A stretch of 64,000 nucleotides of DNA from contig NZ_SPQQ01000003.1 of the NCBI RefSeq assembly GCF_004766045.1, forward strand, positions 763,038 through 827,037. Direction: 5' to 3'. Origin of the DNA: Desulfosporosinus fructosivorans. GTDB lineage: Bacteria; Bacillota; Desulfitobacteriia; Desulfitobacteriales; Desulfitobacteriaceae. The notes beneath the pieces are model-generated. The model did no database searches, was not told the DNA's origin, and saw only the letters and a program-made list of their open reading frames with translations. Shown one piece after another: positions 26,362-35,050 of the stretch. Every line of letters begins with the position of its first letter. The first letter of the stretch is position 1. The position numbers were made by a program, and so were the translations under genes.

Positions 26362-28733
26362 TGCTCAGAAGAAAGACCTGGAGAGATATTTTAGAGAATA
26401 AGGGCGTTTATTTCGCTTGCGTCGTGGTGATCGCGATCGGATTGATCGTCTTTACTTCGATGTCTGTCGTGGTGGAAAGTCTGGATCGGGCACAAAAGGA
26501 ATTCTATAGTGAAACCCACTTTGGGGACGGATTTATCAGTGTCAAAGGGTATCCAGAGAATAAAGTAAACTCTCTCACGTTTATACCCGGAATCGATCAG
26601 GCTGAGGGCCGAATTGTCAAAGATGTCCGCCTTTTGGACGAACAGAAAGATTCCAATCGCTATCTCAGAATGGTTTCCATCAATATGACTAATCCCCAAA
26701 AAATTAACCAACTTCGTCTAATCATGGGGCAACTTCCGGACGATAACCAACCTGAGATTCTCGTGGATCCGAAGTTTTTGTCAGCCAATCATCTGTCCTT
26801 AGGCGATAGTATTACTGCTAACTTAGACGGACAACAAGTGACTTTCTTTATCACTGGAACCGCTCAAAGTCCGGAATTTATTTACATCATGAAGACCGCC
26901 CAAGACTTTTATCCCTCACCTGAAGAATTTGGAATAGCCTATGTTCCCTTAAGTTCTCTGAAAGCACTGGTTAAGGAAAAAGGCCAGGTCAATGATCTGG
27001 TCGTTACTTTGAAAAGTGGGATTGATTTTGCTTCAGTTAAAGATAGTCTGCAAGCTGCGTTAAAGCCCTACGGGGTACAAAGTATGGTCCCTCGTAAAGA
27101 TCAAACGAGTAATTCCATCTTGAATAGTGAAATCAAACAGATCCGAACGATGTCTAAAACTCTTCCTGTGGTGTTTCTTGGAGTCGCTGCCATTATATTG
27201 TACACGATGTTGAAACGACTGATCGAACAGCAACGGGTTGCCATAGGGACGCTTAAGGCGTTTGGCTTTACGGATCGAGAGGTGATTTTGCATTATCTGA
27301 CCTATCCCTTGGTCATTGGAACTCTCGGAGGATTAATCGGGAGCTTATTGGGAGTTGCCCTTTCGTTTCCCTTAACGGCTATGTACAAAGAATTCTTTGC
27401 CTTGCCTGGACTTAAAAGTGAATTCTCCGTTAAATACTTATTGATTGGCCTGGCTCTTTCGCTCTTCTTCAGTGTTCTGAGTGGGGTTAAAGGGAGTCTG
27501 GATATTTTGCGCTTGGAACCGGCCCAAGCCATGAGGCCTCCAGCGCCAGGCACTGCGAGTAAGACTCAAATCGAGAAGATCACATGGTTCTGGCGTAATA
27601 TTTCCTCTCAAGCCCAGATGGGAATACGGGATGTGTTTCGTACCCCCACCAGAAGCTTATTCAACACCCTGGGTATTGCTGTTGTTTTTAGTTTGATGAC
27701 GGTATCTTGGTCTATGCAAAACATGACAGAATTGATGACAGTGGTTCAATTAGAACAAGTTCAAACCTACGATGTGAAAATCCAATTGACTCAGCCCTCC
27801 TCCACGAGGTTGACACAACAAGCCGTAATTCATGAACCGGGAGTTACTAAAGTCGAACCCCTTCTAGAAGTACCAGCCACATTAAAAAATGGTTGGTTAA
27901 AGAAGGAAGTTGCTCTGATGGGCCTATCCAAAGACTCCACGCTTTATAATATCTTAGATAAAGACGGTAAGCACATAGAGGTCCCTGATCATGGAATCTT
28001 ATTGTCCGAGCATTTGGCCAAGACCTTGAACGTCAAAGCTGGAGACTTAATTTATGTTGAGAGTCCCTGGAGGAGAGAACTCATCGGGCAAAAGGGTGAA
28101 TCCTTGCTGGTTCAGGGTGTTGTGCCTCAATATGTCGGACTTAATGCCTTCATGGAGGATAAAGAACTGCAACGTTTTCTGAGGCAGGGAGAAATCAGCA
28201 CATCAATGCTCGTCAAAATGGATCAATCTGAGGTAGGAAAAATTAAAAGCAAGTATCGCAATGCCAGTAATGTCTCGTCGATTGAATCCCTTAAAGATAC
28301 GGGGGATAAGATCCGGAAAATGATGGATTCTTACGGTTTTACGACTTGGCTACTAGCAATTTTGGGTGGAATTACGGGTTTTGCTCTGATCTATAATTCC
28401 AGTATCATTTCCCTCTCCGAACGGAAACGAGAATTGGCTTCCCTACGAGTTCTAGGCATGACACCGCGAGAGGTATTACGGGTCATAACCTCAGAACAGT
28501 GGACTCTATATGTTTTCGGAATCCTTTTAGGCATACCCATGGCCTATGGGTTAAGTTTTAGTATGGCGGAGTCAATGAGCAATGATATGTACTCTCTACC
28601 GGCAGATCTCCCGCTCATGGCTTTGCTGGGTGCGGCCGCTGGAACAGCCGTTTCTGTTTTGGTGGCCCAAAGTAGGGCTTATTACAAAATAAAGTCACTA
28701 CCGTATGTCGAGATCCTAGCGACTAGAGATTAG
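26355..28733 (+). CDS. FtsX-like ABC transporter permease, copy 2
   Basis: A 792-aa paralogue of the permease at 22493, the same length and about three quarters identical along its whole length, including ASLRVLGMTPREVLRVI and the FtsX bundles. Its reading frame is intact, so it is under selection or recent. It has no ATPase, no adaptor gene and no intact promoter of its own. I infer that it depends on read-through from 21731 and on the ATPase encoded at 21795, perhaps forming a heterodimer with copy 1. Translation probably still couples to the seven-codon stub. Confidence 0.88.
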   Translation: MVMLRRKTWRDILENKGVYFACVVVIAIGLIVFTSMSVVVESLDRAQKEFYSETHFGDGFISVKGYPENKVNSLTFIPGIDQAEGRIVKDVRLLDEQKDSNRYLRMVSINMTNPQKINQLRLIMGQLPDDNQPEILVDPKFLSANHLSLGDSITANLDGQQVTFFITGTAQSPEFIYIMKTAQDFYPSPEEFGIAYVPLSSLKALVKEKGQVNDLVVTLKSGIDFASVKDSLQAALKPYGVQSMVPRKDQTSNSILNSEIKQIRTMSKTLPVVFLGVAAIILYTMLKRLIEQQRVAIGTLKAFGFTDREVILHYLTYPLVIGTLGGLIGSLLGVALSFPLTAMYKEFFALPGLKSEFSVKYLLIGLALSLFFSVLSGVKGSLDILRLEPAQAMRPPAPGTASKTQIEKITWFWRNISSQAQMGIRDVFRTPTRSLFNTLGIAVVFSLMTVSWSMQNMTELMTVVQLEQVQTYDVKIQLTQPSSTRLTQQAVIHEPGVTKVEPLLEVPATLKNGWLKKEVALMGLSKDSTLYNILDKDGKHIEVPDHGILLSEHLAKTLNVKAGDLIYVESPWRRELIGQKGESLLVQGVVPQYVGLNAFMEDKELQRFLRQGEISTSMLVKMDQSEVGKIKSKYRNASNVSSIESLKDTGDKIRKMMDSYGFTTWLLAILGGITGFALIYNSSIISLSERKRELASLRVLGMTPREVLRVITSEQWTLYVFGILLGIPMAYGLSFSMAESMSNDMYSLPADLPLMALLGAAAGTAVSVLVAQSRAYYKIKSLPYVEILATRD

Positions 28734-28787
28734 TATGTCCTGTTTCTTCCGCTGTGTCATATAATAGAATAAATTTTTAAAATAGCA

Positions 28788-28816
28788 TTGCTACAGCTGA
28801 TCTGAAAGGGTATAAT
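28788..28816 (+). promoter_or_regulatory. Promoter of serC
   Basis: TTGCTA (28788-28793), a 17-bp spacer and TATAAT (28811-28816) lie 59 bp before the serC ATG. Confidence 0.6.
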
Positions 28817-28874
28817 GGTCTAATAAAGTAATTGATTGTGCAAAATAATACAATCTTAGGAGGATTGACTGACC

Positions 28875-29960
28875 ATGGAAAGAATTTTCAACTTCAATGC
28901 AGGCCCAGCCACAATGCCGCTTGTGGTTTTAGAAGAAGCGCAAAGTGAACTGCTTAATTTTAGAGGCACAGGCATGTCAGTGATGGAAAATAGCCATCGT
29001 ACCAAAGAATACGAAGCCATTAATTCCGAAGCAGAAGCTCTCGTCAAGGAATTGCTAGGCGTGCCGGAAAACTATCGAGTTTTATTTCTGCAAGGGGGTG
29101 CAAGTACTCAGTTCGCAGCTGTGCCTATGAACTTAGTCTCCGCCGACAGTCATGCTGACTATATCCTCACTGGCGCCTGGGCGGAAAAAGCCCAAAAGGA
29201 AGCCTCAAAATTTATTAAAACTAATATAGCTGCCAGTACTAAGGAAGAAAACTACACTCGCATTCCTAGAACAGATGAAATTAAGGTGAGTAAAGGTCCC
29301 GCCTACGTTCATCTTTGTTCAAATAACACCATCTTCGGTACCCAATGGCAGTCTTTCCCAGACTTAGGGGACGTTTCCTTAGTTGGCGATATGTCGAGTG
29401 ATATCATGTCACGTCGCTTTGATGTTTCGAAGTTCGGCTTGATTTATGCCGGAGCGCAGAAAAACCTTGGTCCTGCTGGCGTTACCGTGGTGATTATTCG
29501 GAAGGATTTATTGGAGGGTATCCCAACTAATATCCCTTCGATGTTGCGTTATGATATTCACGCTAAAAACGATTCCCTCTACAACACTCCACCTAGCTTT
29601 TCCGTATATATGGTGAATCTGGTCCTGCGCTGGCTAAAAAATAACGGAGGACTGGTCGCAGCGGAAAAACGCAATGCAGAGAAAGCAGTCTTAATCTATA
29701 ATACTATTGATAACAGCCAAGGCTATTATCGAGGCCATGCCCTCAAAGATAGCCGCTCACTTATGAATATCACCTTCCGCTTACCTAGTGAAGATTTGGA
29801 GAAAAAATTCGCGGTTGAGGCCACACAACAGGGAATGATTGGTCTAAAAGGCCATCGTTCAGTGGGCGGTCTCCGGGCATCCATCTATAATGCCATGAGC
29901 CTTGAAGGGGCACTGGCATTAGTTGATTTCATGAAAGTCTTTCAAAGTAAAAATGGGTAA
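28875..29960 (+). CDS. serC: Phosphoserine aminotransferase
   Basis: A 361-aa class V aminotransferase converting 3-phosphohydroxypyruvate and glutamate to phosphoserine and 2-oxoglutarate in serine synthesis (and 4-phosphohydroxythreonine in PLP synthesis). Motifs: NFNAGPATMP at the start, MSVMENSHR, LFLQGGASTQF, the PLP lysine in YAGAQKNLGPAG, and GHRSVGGLRASIYNA binding the phosphate. Full length. aggagg lies about ten bases before the ATG. Monocistronic, ended by the hairpin at 30040. Confidence 0.95.
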   Translation: MERIFNFNAGPATMPLVVLEEAQSELLNFRGTGMSVMENSHRTKEYEAINSEAEALVKELLGVPENYRVLFLQGGASTQFAAVPMNLVSADSHADYILTGAWAEKAQKEASKFIKTNIAASTKEENYTRIPRTDEIKVSKGPAYVHLCSNNTIFGTQWQSFPDLGDVSLVGDMSSDIMSRRFDVSKFGLIYAGAQKNLGPAGVTVVIIRKDLLEGIPTNIPSMLRYDIHAKNDSLYNTPPSFSVYMVNLVLRWLKNNGGLVAAEKRNAEKAVLIYNTIDNSQGYYRGHALKDSRSLMNITFRLPSEDLEKKFAVEATQQGMIGLKGHRSVGGLRASIYNAMSLEGALALVDFMKVFQSKNG

Positions 29961-30039
29961 GTTTGTGCGGTCTTAAGCCTGAGAGGAATTATAAGAGGTG
30001 GGAATTCTTATCAGTTTGACGATGAGAATCCCCTTGTTT

Positions 30040-30066
30040 GGGCACGAGCATCGTGCCCATTTTTTA
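30040..30066. terminator. Terminator after serC
   Basis: gggcacga/tcgtgccc stem with a three-base loop and seven-base T-rich tail. A second imperfect hairpin (gggaattct with agaatccc) precedes it at about 30000-30033. Confidence 0.8.
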
Positions 30067-30118
30067 TATTGATCAGAAAGCATAACTTTCGTTACATACT
30101 TTCTGGAAACATAAGTGC

Positions 30119-30172
30119 AACTAAGGCGACCACCGACGACTGACGGCTTGGCGCTAACCAAGTTTTCTTTAT
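30119..30172. repeat. Interspersed 54-bp repeat, copy 2
   Basis: Matches 9372-9425 end to end in the same orientation. It lies directly downstream of the minus-strand gene at 30193. Confidence 0.65.
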
Positions 30173-30192
30173 CGTACTTCGGTTTGTTTTCA

Positions 30193-30744
30193 CTAACGGA
30201 AAGTAAGATGTCTTTTAGCATGGGTAAAGCCATAGGACGTTTTCAGGGAATAAAAGCTAATCGCTTTTTTCGCTTTGGGCATGAACCTTAACTTAGAAAT
30301 GAGATATTGTTCATCCTCATGACATAAGGCCCTCAAGCGAGAATGGTCTTTTCTGCCAAATAATTCTTCTTGCACCGTTTCACTACTGCTCGCTAAGCAA
30401 CGTTTATATTGGAAGTATCGCTGGTTGATCGAAAATTGTATATAGAGAATGTAGGGATCTTGATTATGAATGCCAATAAGCTCAGTAGGTAGAGTTTTGT
30501 CGATTTTAGACCAGCCTTCATACTTATCCTTGATTTCAGCAAAAGTTTGAATGAGTCTGCCAGGATAAATGGAGTACAGATCTATCTGCTTTTGATTAAC
30601 GGACAGATTTGGGTTAGCTAGAAAGTGCTCTCGTTCATAAACCTTAACGGTAACTACATACGTAGACGGTTCCAACTGCGTTGCAATTATTAATTCTTCA
30701 GGTGCTAATTCTAGGATACTGGTGGTGGATGCTATTTTATCCAA
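30193..30744 (-). CDS. Hypothetical protein of unknown family
   Basis: A 183-aa soluble protein, start TTG with aaaggggg at good spacing. No signal peptide or membrane helix. It has a beta-rich N-terminal half (TYVVTVKVYEREHFL, PYILYIQFSINQRYFQYKRC) and a basic C-terminus (LRFMPKAKKAISFYSLKTSYGFTHAKRH). I do not recognise a domain. Neighbours (serC, queC) give no functional hint. The reading frame and start site make it a likely real gene. Confidence 0.6.
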   Translation of the reverse strand: MDKIASTTSILELAPEELIIATQLEPSTYVVTVKVYEREHFLANPNLSVNQKQIDLYSIYPGRLIQTFAEIKDKYEGWSKIDKTLPTELIGIHNQDPYILYIQFSINQRYFQYKRCLASSSETVQEELFGRKDHSRLRALCHEDEQYLISKLRFMPKAKKAISFYSLKTSYGFTHAKRHLTFR

Positions 30745-30986
30745 GCCGGTAACCCCCTTTTAGGTTTCCCATATCACTTATTTATCTCCACGCCTGAGTT
30801 GTTTTAGTCAGAAAATTAGTATCCTTATAGTGCATACTATGATCTCACAGTGGAAAGTTTGACAGTTGGGAGGAAGGCTGTAGGGGTGTCAATTGACAAT
30901 TTGATATTTGAAAGGTAAATTAAGAGGACTTGGAGTTTTAAGGTAATGTATCTTCTAAATTGAATTGTAGAATTGGAGAGATTCCC

Positions 30987-31691
30987 ATGGATAGTCCCCG
31001 TTCAGCCATTGTTCTTCTCAGCGGAGGAATTGATAGTACGACTTGCGCAGTTTTGGCTTGTCGAGAATTTGGTCCAGAAAATGTTCTCGCACTCAGCTTA
31101 TTTTATGGGCAAAAACACGCTAAAGAAATCGATGCAGCACGGGAGGTGTCTAAGCACTTAGGACTCAAAGATCATATTATCCAACAACTCCCCGATATTT
31201 TCAAAGGGGGAGGGTCTACTCTTATTGATCAGGATAGACAAAACCCAGAAAAAACCTATGAAGAACTTAGTACAAGTCAAGGAATATCTCCAACTTACGT
31301 ACCTTTTCGTAACGCAAATTTGCTATCAGTCGCCACATCAATTTCATTAATTAAAGGTGCAGACACAATCTTCTATGGGGCGCATTCCGAAGATGCGAGA
31401 AACTGGGCATATCCAGATTGTACTCCAGAATTTAATGGAGCTATGGCAAATGCAATATATATCGGCTCCTATATGAAAGTTCGTCTCGTAACGCCACTTC
31501 AATGGTTTAGCAAAAGTGAAGTGGTTGCCCTAGGGAAAAAAATTGGTACTCCATTCCAATTAACCTGGAGTTGTTATAATGGTAAGGAAAAGGCATGTGG
31601 TGTTTGTCCTGCATGTGTGGGACGGTTACATGGATTTGAGGAGAATGGATTAATAGACCCCATTGAGTATGAAACAGGGCGATGCTTTTAG
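30987..31691 (+). CDS. queC: 7-cyano-7-deazaguanine synthase QueC
   Basis: Start at ATG 30987, six bases after ggagag; the longer frame from 30960 lacks support. The 234-aa enzyme converts 7-carboxy-7-deazaguanine to preQ0 with ATP and ammonia for queuosine synthesis. It shows the PP-loop LLSGGIDSTT, YVPFRNANLL, and the zinc-binding cysteines in SCYNGKEKACGVCPACVGR. queD/queE/queF are not adjacent. No preQ1 riboswitch was recognised in the 243-bp gap upstream (30745-30986), where I see nothing else clear. It precedes a long purine/nucleoside transport block. Confidence 0.95.
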   Translation: MDSPRSAIVLLSGGIDSTTCAVLACREFGPENVLALSLFYGQKHAKEIDAAREVSKHLGLKDHIIQQLPDIFKGGGSTLIDQDRQNPEKTYEELSTSQGISPTYVPFRNANLLSVATSISLIKGADTIFYGAHSEDARNWAYPDCTPEFNGAMANAIYIGSYMKVRLVTPLQWFSKSEVVALGKKIGTPFQLTWSCYNGKEKACGVCPACVGRLHGFEENGLIDPIEYETGRCF

Positions 31692-31718
31692 AACCTGATG
31701 TTGTACACCAAGTATTTA

Positions 31719-31881
31719 TTGTGTTTTTTTGGCATAGGTAATATAATATAGTTATAGCACAGTAACGAGCGATGAAGCTTTCTGGGGATGATTATCTCTA
31801 GGAAGCTTTTCTTCTCGCCAAGGGATGGCGATGGTTCCCACTCGCCATCCTTGGCTACGGAACAATCGACCATCCTTGGTC
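31719..31881 (+). promoter_or_regulatory. Promoter and structured leader of the nucleoside transporter operon
   Basis: TTGTGT (31719-31724), 17 bp and TATAAT (31742-31747) form a good promoter. The leader then holds three hairpins: cgag/ctcg (31766-31769 with 31814-31817) enclosing aagctttct/aggaagctt; a strong 14-bp stem with one bulge (31817-31831 with 31842-31855); and gacca/tggtc (31868-31881). No poly-U terminator is obvious. I do not recognise the purine, guanidine or other common riboswitch classes, so the regulatory role is inferred only. Confidence 0.45.
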
Positions 31882-31938
31882 AGCGCAACTTGAAAATCAT
31901 ACATAATTGAATTTCCCAACAGGATGGAGTTGTAGAGG

Positions 31939-33045
31939 TTGAACTTAAAATTCAGACGGATCTTAAAACAAGTTGCAGTATTGTTTGCTGCTTTGGTGGG
32001 AGCGTTGCTAGTCGGTGCATTATTTCTGCTTTTAGCCAAGTCGGACCCAATTATTGCTTATGGGGTTATGTTTTCAGGTCCAGTGCATGACAAATACGGG
32101 ATAACCGAGACCTTGGTGCGGTCAGTTCCCCTACTCTTGGTGGGGTTGGGTATTGTTATTTCTTTCCGAAGTGGAATTATTAACATTGGAGCAGAGGGGC
32201 AGATTCTAGCAGGAGCTATTGGCGCGGCCGCGGTAGCCAACTCCTTGCCCGATATGCCAGCGGTAATCCTACTCCCATTGATATTTTTAATTGGTGGTTT
32301 GAGTGGTGCGATTTGGGGGGGGATTGCGGGCTGGTTGAAGGCACGGCTATCAGTAAATGAGATTCTCAGTACGGTGATGCTTAATCAAATTGCGTTTCAG
32401 CTATATATGTTTCTGATACGTGGTCCGTTAATTGACCCAAATGAGGTATCGTACGGCACAGGCGTACCACAGACAGCCTTAATCCCAGATCAAGTCTGGC
32501 TTAGCCGCCTAATTCCAGGTACGAGACTCCATTCGGGTCTGATTTTCGCGCTTGTGTTAGCAGTATTGGTTTATATCTTCTTATGGCGAACCAGTATTGG
32601 ATATCGCATGCGAGCAGTGGGGGCAGGACCTGAGGCCGCCCGTTACGCGGGTATTAGAGTGGAATGGTATTTAGTACTGGCGATGGCCCTTGCGGGTGGT
32701 ATGGCTGGACTGGCAGGTGTAGTCGAGGTAACTGGAGTTCATCACCGCGCTTTAGAGGGTATATCTGCAGGGTACGGGTTCAGTGGTATTGTGGCTGCAT
32801 TGTTTGGTCGCCTGCATCCATTGGGGACTATACCTGCGGCGGTGCTGTTCGGAGCCTTGCTGTTAGGGGCGGATATGATGCAAAGGGCTGTAAACATTCC
32901 GGCAGCCATGATCATGGTAATTCAAGGACTAGTCGTCCTATTTGTGGTGTCAAGTGATTATTTCCAAAGGAACTCAGGTTCTTTAACCGTATTAAAGGCT
33001 AAGTTCTTTAGGGAAAAAGTGGACAAGGAAGGTGGCGAGTCATAA
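31939..33045 (+). CDS. Nucleoside ABC transporter permease (NupP/BmpC-like), system 1
   Basis: A 368-aa permease of the BPD_transp_2 family used by BMP-type nucleoside importers (NupP/YufP of B. subtilis). Motifs: VPLLLVGLGIVISFRSGIINIGAEGQ, NEILSTVMLNQIA, and ALAGGMAGLAGVVEVTGVHHR near the C-terminal half; about nine helices. TTG start. Its stop overlaps the next permease start by one base. First gene of a five-gene operon-like block preceded by the structured leader. Confidence 0.88.
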   Translation: MNLKFRRILKQVAVLFAALVGALLVGALFLLLAKSDPIIAYGVMFSGPVHDKYGITETLVRSVPLLLVGLGIVISFRSGIINIGAEGQILAGAIGAAAVANSLPDMPAVILLPLIFLIGGLSGAIWGGIAGWLKARLSVNEILSTVMLNQIAFQLYMFLIRGPLIDPNEVSYGTGVPQTALIPDQVWLSRLIPGTRLHSGLIFALVLAVLVYIFLWRTSIGYRMRAVGAGPEAARYAGIRVEWYLVLAMALAGGMAGLAGVVEVTGVHHRALEGISAGYGFSGIVAALFGRLHPLGTIPAAVLFGALLLGADMMQRAVNIPAAMIMVIQGLVVLFVVSSDYFQRNSGSLTVLKAKFFREKVDKEGGES

Positions 33046-33980
33046 TGGACAGTGTTATGAATTCCGATATTATCATTATTATCCTCGCGACTGGAATCCG
33101 TCTGGCCACGCCTTACTTGTTAGCAGCCTTAGGGGAAATGTTTGTTCAACGCTCAGGTGTTTATAACCTAGGCGTGGAAGGAATCATGATGATGGGAGCT
33201 TTTGCGGGCTTTTTTGCGACTCTGCAGTTGGGAAGTCCGCTCTTAGGCATTCTTGTTAGCTTGGCCATCGGGGCGTTAATGGGCTTATTAATGGCTGTGG
33301 TCAGCGTCACCTTTAAGGCTGAACAGGGAATTAGTGGTATTGGACTTTACATGTTTGGCTGGGGTCTATCAGGGTTGTTGTTTCGCCTATACGTGGGAGG
33401 AATTACGTCCATCGAAGGCTTGAAGGCCATAAAAATTCCCCTGCTTAGTACTATTCCATTCTTAGGGCCAGTACTATTTGAACATAACGTTTTAGTATAT
33501 ACTGCGTTTCTACTGGTTCCGTTGACAGGCTTTATACTTTTTAAAACGAGTTGGGGGCTCAATGTGCGGGCAGTTGGCAATAAACCGGAGGCAGCAGACA
33601 CCCTGGGGGTAAGTGTTGTTCGCATTAGGTATCAGTGTTTGGTTGTAGGCGGTATGCTAGCCGCTCTGGCCGGAGCCTTCCTGACTATTGGTCAAGCGAA
33701 TATGTATGCTGACAATATTACGGCAGGCAGAGGCTTTATCGCCATTGCCCTAGTTTACTTCGGACGTTGGAGTCCTTGGGGTATTTTGCTTGGTTCTCTC
33801 TTATTTAGTCTGGCTGATTCCTTTCAGAGCATGGTTCAAGTGTTGGGAATCAATTTCCCCTACGAATTGGCCGTTATTTTGCCTTACATGGTCACAATTA
33901 TAGCTCTGGCAATTTCCTATGGACGCGTCTGGGCCCCAGCAGCATTGGGTAAACCCTTTGAACGCGGAACCAGAGGTTAA
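33045..33980 (+). CDS. Nucleoside ABC transporter permease (NupQ-like), system 1
   Basis: A 311-aa BPD_transp_2 permease with LAALGEMFVQRSGVYNLGVEGIMMMGAF, VRAVGNKPEAADTLG and GGMLAALAGAFLTI motifs, typical of the second permease (NupQ/YufQ). Overlaps the first permease by one base and is 31 bp from the binding protein. Together with the ATPase at 35051 it should form a heterodimeric channel for purine nucleosides. Confidence 0.88.
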   Translation: MDSVMNSDIIIIILATGIRLATPYLLAALGEMFVQRSGVYNLGVEGIMMMGAFAGFFATLQLGSPLLGILVSLAIGALMGLLMAVVSVTFKAEQGISGIGLYMFGWGLSGLLFRLYVGGITSIEGLKAIKIPLLSTIPFLGPVLFEHNVLVYTAFLLVPLTGFILFKTSWGLNVRAVGNKPEAADTLGVSVVRIRYQCLVVGGMLAALAGAFLTIGQANMYADNITAGRGFIAIALVYFGRWSPWGILLGSLLFSLADSFQSMVQVLGINFPYELAVILPYMVTIIALAISYGRVWAPAALGKPFERGTRG

Positions 33981-34011
33981 TTATAAAAGAAAAGTTTAGG
34001 AGGAAAAAGAC

Positions 34012-35037
34012 ATGAAGAAAAGAGTACTAGCTCTATTGTTGGCTGCCCTTACTCTCTTAGCCTTAACTGGCTGTGGTACCAAAACGACCGCTAAGTCAGA
34101 TCCTGCCCCTGATACCGCAAAAGTGGAAAAGATTCGCATCGCTCTTGTACTTCCTGCTACTGTTGATGATTTGGCTTGGGGCCAGTCCATGGTGGAAGGT
34201 CTAAAAGCTGTTCAGAAAACCATGGGTGAAGACAAAGTTGAGCTTGCCATCAGTGAAAAGTTGGGTAATGCTGTGGATGCAGGGTCTGCCATACGCCAGT
34301 ATGCAACCCAGGGGTATGGCATTATCTTTGCCCACGGTTCTCAGTACCAAAGCGTCTTAAGCGAAATTACCAAGGACTTCCCTAAAACAACCTTCGCCTA
34401 TGGTACTGGTTTTGCGACTCAACCCAACGTTTTTGCATATGATCCACAGGCCCAAGAAGGTGGCTATCTGCTAGGTATGCTTGCAGCCATGACATCTAAA
34501 ACGGGTATCGTGGGGATTGTTGGACCTGTCGAATCCGGTGATGCAGTTAAGTATAATTATGGTGTACAGCAAGGTGTACTTAAGGGTAAAGCAGATGTTA
34601 AAGCGCGTATCGCCTATACTGGCTCTTTTAATGATATAGTGGGTGCAGGCAACCTGGCCAAAACCCAAATGAGTGCTGGAGCAGATATCCTCACTGGTTC
34701 CTCGCAGCAAGCTGTTGGAGCTTTGAGAGCAGTCGCCGAAACCCAAGGTAAATACTGGCTATCAACGGATATGGACCAAAGCGGTATTGCCCCTGACCAT
34801 GTTTTGGCTGCCCAAGTGTATAACTGGGAAAAAGTTGTCAATAAAATAATTGAATTACGCAAAAATGGAACTCTCGGTGGACAAGTCTTAACCTTGAGTT
34901 TTGCTGACGGAACGATTGAATTAAAGTACAATGCTAAATTGGCTGACAAGATCCCGGCAGAAGCTAAAGCCGCAGTTGAACAGGCTAAGCAAGACATCAT
35001 TAGCGGTAAATTAAAGGTGGAATTACCGAAGAAATAA
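34012..35037 (+). CDS. BMP family nucleoside-binding lipoprotein, system 1
   Basis: A 341-aa extracellular binder of the basic membrane protein family (PnrA/NupN-like). Lipoprotein signal with lipobox LTGC (Cys22), then IRIALVLPATVDDLAWGQSMVEGL, FAHGSQYQSVLSEI and YDPQAQEGGYLLGMLAA, which match the nucleoside-binding cleft blocks. It sits between the permeases and the ATPase, an order that differs from nupNOPQ. Purine nucleosides are the likely ligand from family knowledge. Confidence 0.9.
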   Translation: MKKRVLALLLAALTLLALTGCGTKTTAKSDPAPDTAKVEKIRIALVLPATVDDLAWGQSMVEGLKAVQKTMGEDKVELAISEKLGNAVDAGSAIRQYATQGYGIIFAHGSQYQSVLSEITKDFPKTTFAYGTGFATQPNVFAYDPQAQEGGYLLGMLAAMTSKTGIVGIVGPVESGDAVKYNYGVQQGVLKGKADVKARIAYTGSFNDIVGAGNLAKTQMSAGADILTGSSQQAVGALRAVAETQGKYWLSTDMDQSGIAPDHVLAAQVYNWEKVVNKIIELRKNGTLGGQVLTLSFADGTIELKYNAKLADKIPAEAKAAVEQAKQDIISGKLKVELPKK

Positions 35038-35050
35038 CGGGTGAATACAA

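Noticed and set aside
29973..30233. Minus-strand 86-codon frame containing ENLVSAKPSVVGGRLSC
   Set aside because: It covers the serC terminator and the 54-bp repeat; the peptide is explained by the repeat and has no ribosome-binding site.
30745..30986. preQ1 riboswitch upstream of queC
   Set aside because: I searched for the short preQ1-I pseudoknot pattern and for a terminator or sequestered site and did not find them.
31752..32039. Minus-strand frame over the leader and start of the nucleoside permease
   Set aside because: It overlaps the promoter, the hairpins and the beginning of a well-supported permease gene, and has no start signals.
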